Shown: in pieces, positions 58,891 to 64,000 of the stretch | Position numbering within the stretch: position 1 is the first letter of the stretch | How the letters are laid out: each line of letters begins with the position of its first letter | DNA from: Streptomyces albireticuli | GTDB taxonomy: Bacteria; Actinomycetota; Actinomycetes; Streptomycetales; Streptomycetaceae | Assembly (NCBI RefSeq): GCF_002192455.1 | Contig: NZ_CP021744.1 | Location: 6,047,501-6,111,500 of the forward strand | Direction of reading: 5' to 3' | Length of the DNA: 64,000 bases | Notes under the pieces: generated by a model | Seen by the model: the letters and a program-made list of their open reading frames with translations, nothing else | Told to the model about the DNA's origin: nothing | Databases searched by the model: none | Position numbers and translations under genes: made by a program

Positions 58891-59326
58891 CCGGAATGCA
58901 CCGACGCGAACACTGAGCGTGCGCCGGAGAATGTTCAAGGAACTCTGGGCGTCGGTCCGATTGTTTTCCGTGACGAATGGCCCGGTTTAATTCGGGTGCG
59001 GTCGCCGAAGTGCGTGAGTGAGCTTCGTCACCGGGTCAAGAGGCGGCGGGTGGGGAATCGATCACGCTGAAGCACCCTTCGCGGGGCGGAAGCGCACCCT
59101 TGTGTCCCATTTGATGATCTCCTGCGTGAATCGTTCCGGCGTCCGGATATCGGTGAATCGGGGGCCGTTATCGGGGCGTGATATCGCGTCAACTTCACCG
59201 TGTCCCGGGGGCAGTGGTGCCGCGCACTAATCTTTTCGCGAGAACTTCACGGCTGCCCGTGGGCCGACGCGTCAGACGTCGGTATCGTCCCGGGAACCGA
59301 TCGCATCACAGGGAGAACCCCGCACA
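58891..59326. other. 436-base intergenic region with reduced GC, no gene seen
   Basis: The gap before the first binding-protein gene is less GC-rich than its neighbours (for example gattgttttccgtgacgaat near 58959). A possible -10 TAATCT occurs at 59228-59233, about 95 bases before the ATG at 59327, with no clear -35. GATATC words recur (59145, 59180). No stable RNA was recognised. Confidence 0.4.
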
Positions 59327-60925
59327 ATGAACCGCAAGACGTTGGCGCTGCCGACCCTGGCAGTCCTCCTGGCCCCCGTACTCGCCGCCTGTGGTGGGAG
59401 TGACGAGGCGGGGAAGGGCTCCGGCGCCATCGTCATCGGCACCACGGACCGGTTCGAGGAGACGACCGACGCCCCGGCGCCGTTCGACCCGGCCGCCGCG
59501 TACGACATCGGCGCCTGGAACGTGCTGCACAGCACCTTCCAGACCCTCCTGCGGCTGCCCCGCTCCGGAACCTCCCCGGTCGCCGACGCGGCGTCCACCT
59601 GCTCCTTCGGGGACCGCAAGAACGAGCAGTACCGCTGCACCCTGCGCAGCGGCCTGAAGTTCAGCAACGGGCACGCGCTCACCTCGGAGGACGTGAAGTT
59701 CTCCATCGACCGTGCCCGGGCCATCAACTTCGAGAACGGCCCGGTGTCGCTGCTCAGCAACATCGACTCGGTGGAGACCCCGAGCGAGCGCGAGGTCGTC
59801 TTCCACCTGAAGTCCCCCGACGCGACCTTCCCGCAGAAGATAGCCACCCCGGCCGCGGCCATCGTGGACAGCGAGACCTACGGGAAGAAGGAGCTCGGCA
59901 AGGGCTTCAAGGTCGTCGGCTCCGGCCCGTACACCCTCCAGACGGAGGAGAAGGACGGCCGCGTCGTCAAGGCCGTCTTCTCGAAGAACTCCGACTACCA
60001 GGGGTCGGTGAAGCTTCAGAACGACAAGGTCGAGATGCGCTTCTACGACGACGCGAAGTCGATGGAGAAGGCGCTGAAGGACGGCGACATCGACATCATG
60101 AACCGCACCCTGGCGCCCGAGCAGCTCAGCCGGATGCGGGGCGCCTCGGACAAGGGCGTCCGCCTGCTGGAGGCGCCGGGCCAGGAGATCAGCTTCCTCG
60201 CCTTCAACACCGACGACCCGTCGGTGAAGAACAAGGCCGTGCGCCAGGCCATGGCGCAGGTGATCGACCGCCAGGCGCTGGCCCGCGACGGCTACGACCG
60301 GACGAGCGACCCGCTGTACTCGCTGGTGCCCAGCGGCATCACCGGCCACCAGAACTCCTTCTCCAACAAGTACGGGGAGCCGAGCGCCGAGAAGGCCCGC
60401 TCCATCCTGCGGGCGGCGAACATCACCTCCCCGGTGCCGCTGACCCTCACGTACACCGACGACCACTACGGTGAGGCCACGGCCAAGGCCTTCCAGACGA
60501 TCCGGAAGCAGCTCAACGACACCGGGCTGTTCAGTGCCAAGATCCAGGGCGTGAAGTGGGCGGACTTCCGTCCCGAGGCCGCCAAGGGCAAGTACGCCGT
60601 CTACGGCATGGGCTGGTTCCCCGACTTCCCGGACCCGGACAACTTCGTCGCCCCGTTCTTCGGCAAGGACAACTTCCTCCGCTCGCCCTACCAGAACACC
60701 AGGATCAGCTCGCAGCTGATCCCGGACTCCCGCGAGGCGGCACAGCGCGACACCGCGGCCAAGTACTTCCAGCAGGCCCAGGACATCGTGGCCGACGAGG
60801 TGCCCGTGCTGCCTCTGTGGCAGGGCAAGCAGTACGTCGCCGTCCGCAGCAATGTCACCGGCGCCGAGTGGGCGCTCAACTCCGCCTCCGAGATGCAGCC
60901 GTGGGAACTGGGCCGCGGCGTGTGA
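59327..60925 (+). CDS. ABC transporter substrate-binding lipoprotein (family 5)
   Basis: A 532-residue lipoprotein. The signal peptide ends in the lipobox VLAACGGS (Cys22), so it is tethered outside the membrane. The oligopeptide/dipeptide-binding fold is shown by GLKFSNGHALTSEDVKFSID, VVFHLKSPDATFPQKIATPA, VIDRQALARDGYDRTSDPLY and GMGWFPDFPDPDNFVAPFF. AGGGAGAA precedes the ATG. Its paralogue starts 59 bases downstream; no permease or ATPase gene follows. Confidence 0.93.
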   Translation: MNRKTLALPTLAVLLAPVLAACGGSDEAGKGSGAIVIGTTDRFEETTDAPAPFDPAAAYDIGAWNVLHSTFQTLLRLPRSGTSPVADAASTCSFGDRKNEQYRCTLRSGLKFSNGHALTSEDVKFSIDRARAINFENGPVSLLSNIDSVETPSEREVVFHLKSPDATFPQKIATPAAAIVDSETYGKKELGKGFKVVGSGPYTLQTEEKDGRVVKAVFSKNSDYQGSVKLQNDKVEMRFYDDAKSMEKALKDGDIDIMNRTLAPEQLSRMRGASDKGVRLLEAPGQEISFLAFNTDDPSVKNKAVRQAMAQVIDRQALARDGYDRTSDPLYSLVPSGITGHQNSFSNKYGEPSAEKARSILRAANITSPVPLTLTYTDDHYGEATAKAFQTIRKQLNDTGLFSAKIQGVKWADFRPEAAKGKYAVYGMGWFPDFPDPDNFVAPFFGKDNFLRSPYQNTRISSQLIPDSREAAQRDTAAKYFQQAQDIVADEVPVLPLWQGKQYVAVRSNVTGAEWALNSASEMQPWELGRGV

Positions 60926-60984
60926 GGCAATAGGTTTCGTCAGACCGGTTCTGCCGACGATCTCATCGGACGATCAAGGAAACT

Positions 60985-62592
60985 GTGAGGAACGTGCACG
61001 TGAGGAAACGTGACCAGTGGCTTGCCGCCCCGCTCGGCGCTGGGCTCGCCGCCGCCCTGCTCACCGGGTGCGGTTCGGAAGACGGCAAGGCGGGCGGCAC
61101 CGGTGAGTCCGTGGTCATGGGGATGTCCGACGAGGTCGTGGCCACCGACCCGGCCTCCGGCTACGACCCGGGTTCCTGGATCCTGTTCAACAACGTCTTC
61201 CAGTCGCTGATGAGCTTCCCCAAGGGGGGCATCACCCCCCAGCCGGACGCCGCCGAGAACTGCAAGTTCCAGGACGACATCAGCCAGACCTATCAGTGCA
61301 AGCTGAAGGACGGGCTGAAGTTCAGCAACGGCCACGACCTCACCTCCGAGGACGTCGCCCACTCCTTCCGTCGCACGATCAAGATCAACGACAAGAAGGG
61401 TCCGGCGTCCTCCCTGCTGTCCTCCATCAAGGACATCAAGACCCCGGACAAGCTGACGGTCGTCTTCCACCTCAACCGCTCCGACGCCACCTTCCCGCAG
61501 AAGATCGCCTCGGGCGCCGGTTCCATCGTGGACCACGAGGAGTACCCGGCGGACAAGCTCCGCACCGACGGCAAGGCCGTCGGCTCGGGTGTCTACAAGC
61601 TCGACTCCTTCGACAAGAAGGAGGCCAAGTTCTCGGTCAACACGTCCTACAAGGGCGCGGCCACCGCGGTGAACAACCGCGGCGTCACGATGAAGTTCTT
61701 CCACGGCGACCAGGCGGAGCTGAAGTCCGCCGTCCAGAAGGGCTCCATCGACCTCGCCTACCGAGGCCTTCCCATGAAGGACATCGCCGACCTGGACGCC
61801 GCGGGCGCCAAGACGCACCTCAAGGTCGTCGAGGGCACCAGCGCCGAGGTCCAGCACCTGGTCTTCAACACCAAGGACCCGGTGGTCGGCAAGCTCGGCG
61901 TCCGCAAGGCCATCGCCTACCTGGTGGACCGCAGCGCGCTCGTCCGCGACGTCTACAAGCGCACCGCGGAGCCGCTGTACTCGATCGTCCCGAGCGGCGT
62001 CACCGGCCACAAGACCCCGTTCTTCGACGCCTACGGCGACCGCCCCCAGGTCGACAAGGCCTCCGCGGCCCTGAACTCCGCCGGCATCAAGGACAAGGTC
62101 AAGCTCACCCTGTGGGCCACCCCGGTCCGTTACGGCCCGGGCACCGTGCCGGAGTTCCAGGAGATAGCCAAGCAGCTCAACAAGAGCGGCCTCTTCGAGG
62201 CGGACGTGAAGTCCGTCCCGCTGGAGGAGTACGAGGCGGGCGTGGCCGCCGGCAAGTACGGCGTCTACGTCAAGGGCTGGGTGCCCGACTACCCGGACCC
62301 GGACAACTTCACCGCGCCGTTCTTCGGCGAGGACAACGTCCTCCTCAACAACTACGAGTCCAAGGACATCACCAACCGCATCCTGGCCACCGCCGCCGAG
62401 GGCAGCCGCCCGGCGACCGTCGGCGACTTCGCCAAGGTGCAGACCACCGTCGCCCAGGACCTGCCCATCCTCCCGCTGTGGCAGGGCAAGCAGTACGCGG
62501 TGGCGAGCGACCGGATCTCCGGTCTCCAGTGGACCCTCGACGCCTCGACCGTCTTCCGGTTCTGGGAGATCGCCAAGGCCGCCAAGGAGTAG
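60985..62592 (+). CDS. ABC transporter substrate-binding lipoprotein (family 5), second copy
   Basis: A 535-residue paralogue of the preceding gene. The lipobox is LLTGCGSE (Cys29), and GLKFSNGHDLTSEDVAHSFR, VVFHLNRSDATFPQKIASGA, YSIVPSGVTGHKTPFF and KGWVPDYPDPDNFTAPFFGE line up with the first copy. The start is the GTG at 60985 with AAGGAAA upstream. It ends at a strong terminator, so the pair forms a two-gene unit without permease, which must be supplied elsewhere. Confidence 0.93.
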   Translation: MRNVHVRKRDQWLAAPLGAGLAAALLTGCGSEDGKAGGTGESVVMGMSDEVVATDPASGYDPGSWILFNNVFQSLMSFPKGGITPQPDAAENCKFQDDISQTYQCKLKDGLKFSNGHDLTSEDVAHSFRRTIKINDKKGPASSLLSSIKDIKTPDKLTVVFHLNRSDATFPQKIASGAGSIVDHEEYPADKLRTDGKAVGSGVYKLDSFDKKEAKFSVNTSYKGAATAVNNRGVTMKFFHGDQAELKSAVQKGSIDLAYRGLPMKDIADLDAAGAKTHLKVVEGTSAEVQHLVFNTKDPVVGKLGVRKAIAYLVDRSALVRDVYKRTAEPLYSIVPSGVTGHKTPFFDAYGDRPQVDKASAALNSAGIKDKVKLTLWATPVRYGPGTVPEFQEIAKQLNKSGLFEADVKSVPLEEYEAGVAAGKYGVYVKGWVPDYPDPDNFTAPFFGEDNVLLNNYESKDITNRILATAAEGSRPATVGDFAKVQTTVAQDLPILPLWQGKQYAVASDRISGLQWTLDASTVFRFWEIAKAAKE

Positions 62593-62641
62593 CGGGCCGC
62601 CGGCGGGCCGGGTGGGTACCCACCCGGCCCCCGCGGCCGTG

Positions 62642-62690
62642 AAGCGGTCCGCCCCGTACCCGGGCATCGGGTACGGGGCGGACCGCTTTT
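62642..62690. terminator. Terminator with 21-bp perfect stem and T tract
   Basis: Bases 62642-62662 pair perfectly with 62668-62688 around the loop ggcat, and the right arm runs into TTTT (62687-62690). It stops the binding-protein genes and may also act on the convergent response regulator gene. Confidence 0.9.
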
Positions 62691-62733
62691 CCGCTCGCCT
62701 CCCGCCCGGCGGCGGGCGAGGGAGGGGCCGGGC

Positions 62734-63405
62734 CTACTGCGCGCCCGGGCGCACCAGCCCGCTCTCGTAGGCGTACACCGCGGCCTGCACCCGGTCGCGC
62801 AGGCCCAGCTTCGTCAGCACATGACCCACGTGCGTCTTGACCGTGGTCTCGCTCACGAACAGATCCGCCGCGATCTCGGCGTTCGACAGACCGCGCGCCA
62901 CCAGCTTCAGCACCTCGACCTCGCGGTCGGTCAGCGTGTGCAGCGTGTCCGGCAGCGGCTCCTCGCCCGAGGGGAGATGACCCGCGTACTTGTCCAGCAG
63001 CCGGCGGGTGATGCTCGGCGCCAGCATCGCCTCGCCGCCCGCCACCACCCGGATCGCCTGGACCAGCTCATGGGCGGGCGCGTCCTTCAGCAGGAAGCCG
63101 CTGGCCCCCGCCCGGAGCGCCTCCACCACGTACTCGTCGAGGTCGAACGTGGTGAGCACCAGCACCTTCGCCGGGCCGTTCCGCTCCGGACCGGTGATCT
63201 GCCGGGTCGCCTCGACACCGTCCATCCGCGGCATCCGGATGTCCATCAGGACCACATCGGGCTGGAGCGCCCGCACCTGGTCGAGCGCCTGAAGACCGTC
63301 CCCGGCCTCACCGACGACCGCCAGATCCTGTTCCGCCTCGAGAATCATCCGGAAGCCGGTACGCAGCAGCGGCTGGTCATCGACCAGTAGGACGCGGATC
63401 GCCAC
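62734..63405 (-). CDS. NarL/FixJ family response regulator
   Basis: A 223-residue response regulator. The receiver domain has acidic residues Asp9-Asp10, phosphoacceptor Asp55 in VVLMDIRMPRMDG, Thr86 in VLTTFD and Lys107 in FLLKDAP. The C-terminal LuxR-type helix-turn-helix begins LTDREVEVLKLVARGLSNAE and ends SETTVKTHVGHVLTKLGLRD. No histidine kinase gene lies next to it in the window, so its partner is elsewhere. GTG start at 63405; the RecB-like gene ends 54 bases upstream on the same strand. Confidence 0.93.
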   Translation of the reverse strand: MAIRVLLVDDQPLLRTGFRMILEAEQDLAVVGEAGDGLQALDQVRALQPDVVLMDIRMPRMDGVEATRQITGPERNGPAKVLVLTTFDLDEYVVEALRAGASGFLLKDAPAHELVQAIRVVAGGEAMLAPSITRRLLDKYAGHLPSGEEPLPDTLHTLTDREVEVLKLVARGLSNAEIAADLFVSETTVKTHVGHVLTKLGLRDRVQAAVYAYESGLVRPGAQ

Positions 63406-63459
63406 GGAAACTCCTTCGTTAGACCGCGTCCATTCTGCCCTGACCGGTCCCGCGAGGGG

Positions 63460-64000
63460 TCATCCGCCCGCGCGCGGGGCCACGACCGGCAGCGGATACG
63501 GCGGGGGAGTGCCCCCGAATTCCGGGCAGACGGCCTGGTGGTCGCACCAGCCGCACAGCTTCGTCGGCCGGGGGCGCCACTCGCCCGTGTCGGTGGCCAG
63601 CTCGATGGCCTCCCAGAGCGCCCGCAGCTTGCGCTCCACGGCCAGCAGCTCCGCCTCGACCGGGTCGTACGTCAGCACGTCACCACTGCCCAGGTAGACG
63701 AGCTGGAGGCGGCGCGGCACCCGGCCGCGCAGCCGCCACAGCACCAGGGCGTAGAAGGTCATCTGGAACAGCGGCTCCGACCGGAACTGCGGGGACGGGG
63801 CCTTGCCCGTCTTGTAGTCCACGATGCGGACGTCGCCGGACGGGGCCACGTCCACCCGGTCGATGAAGCCCCGCAGCGTCAGCGCCGAGGAGCCCGCGCC
63901 CTCGATCACCGTCTCCACGTAGAGCTCGCGGTCCGCGGGCTCCAGACGGGTGGGGTCCTCCAGGGTGAACCAGCGCTCGACCAGCCGCTCCGCGTCCGCC
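63460..64000 (-). CDS. RecB-family PD-(D/E)XK exonuclease, C-terminal part (cut by window edge)
   Basis: The visible 180 residues are the C-terminal part of a RecB-like nuclease. They include GFIDRVDVAPSGDVRIVDYK with TGKAPS (the D...DYKTGK nuclease core), SEPLFQMTFYALVLW (Gln and Tyr of the nuclease fold), and KLCGWCDHQAVCPEF, three cysteines of a probable Fe-S cluster as in AddB/RecB-like nucleases. The N-terminus and fourth cysteine lie outside. The full-length family is about 280-330 residues. Role: DNA end processing or repair, inferred. Confidence 0.88.
   Translation of the reverse strand, partial: ADAERLVERWFTLEDPTRLEPADRELYVETVIEGAGSSALTLRGFIDRVDVAPSGDVRIVDYKTGKAPSPQFRSEPLFQMTFYALVLWRLRGRVPRRLQLVYLGSGDVLTYDPVEAELLAVERKLRALWEAIELATDTGEWRPRPTKLCGWCDHQAVCPEFGGTPPPYPLPVVAPRAGG

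Noticed and set aside
59018..59230. Short plus-strand open frame in the gap before the binding lipoproteins
   Set aside because: No homology, no ribosome site and an amino-acid composition unlike real genes of this organism.

Overview
The window is about 64 kb of very GC-rich DNA (about 73% by eye) from the chromosome of a Streptomyces species. Evidence: chaplin genes (a short chaplin plus a sortase-anchored ChpC), the mycothiol ligase mshC, a glycerol operon gylR-glpF-glpK-glpD, a ParJ-like PAC2 protein, DUF3090 and an SCO1664-family protein in tandem, DUF5703 and DUF5997 genes, a predicted leaderless-start habit and frequent GTG starts. No phage, insertion sequence or CRISPR array was seen; one tRNA-Leu(GAG) is present.

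Layout. 1-16.7 kb is catabolic and regulatory: the start of hmgA (edge), aldehyde dehydrogenase plus a frameshifted zinc alcohol dehydrogenase, a DUF2165 membrane protein, TetR and SoxR regulators, amidase, a zinc-ribbon protein, an alpha/beta hydrolase, an erythromycin-esterase-like protein and a DUF1343 (NamZ-like) exported enzyme. At 11.8-16.6 kb follow an SDR, a TetR regulator, an acyl-CoA dehydrogenase, an APH-fold phosphotransferase and a metallo-beta-lactamase-fold hydrolase; the first four look like one regulon sharing an ATACCGACTGGT operator core. 16.7-25.3 kb: MarR with a DHA2 exporter and quinone oxidoreductase, NUDIX, DMT transporter, a TPR-like protein, a thioredoxin-like ferredoxin, a second DHA2 exporter with a frameshift near its C-terminus, and tRNA-Leu.

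25.5-40.3 kb is a core block: M20 peptidase, chpH-chpC, DUF5703, a degenerate RecD2-like protein overlapping an aldo/keto reductase, an F420-type LLM oxidoreductase, a ferritin-like protein, corA, a histidine phosphatase, DUF3090, SCO1664-family and mshC. 40.5-44.9 kb looks like a variable insertion (Tat-exported beta-propeller, MmyB-type regulator with a DHA2 exporter, small membrane protein with a TetR regulator). 44.9-58.9 kb: metH, gylR-glpFKD, a membrane-anchored GH-like protein, parJ-like PAC2, a LysR-type sensor domain lacking a DNA-binding domain divergent from DUF5997, and a HAD phosphatase. 59.3-64 kb: two tandem oligopeptide-type binding lipoproteins without permeases, a NarL-type response regulator, and a RecB-family nuclease cut by the window edge.

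The most interesting candidates are the kinase/acyl-CoA dehydrogenase/SDR/TetR regulon (a possible phosphorylation-dependent 4-hydroxyacyl-CoA pathway), the orphan LysR sensor domain paired with DUF5997 (a possible split regulator), and the RecD2-like protein that has lost its Walker A motif and carries an 83-bp internal direct repeat. Two single-base indels break otherwise well conserved genes and need checking against reads.
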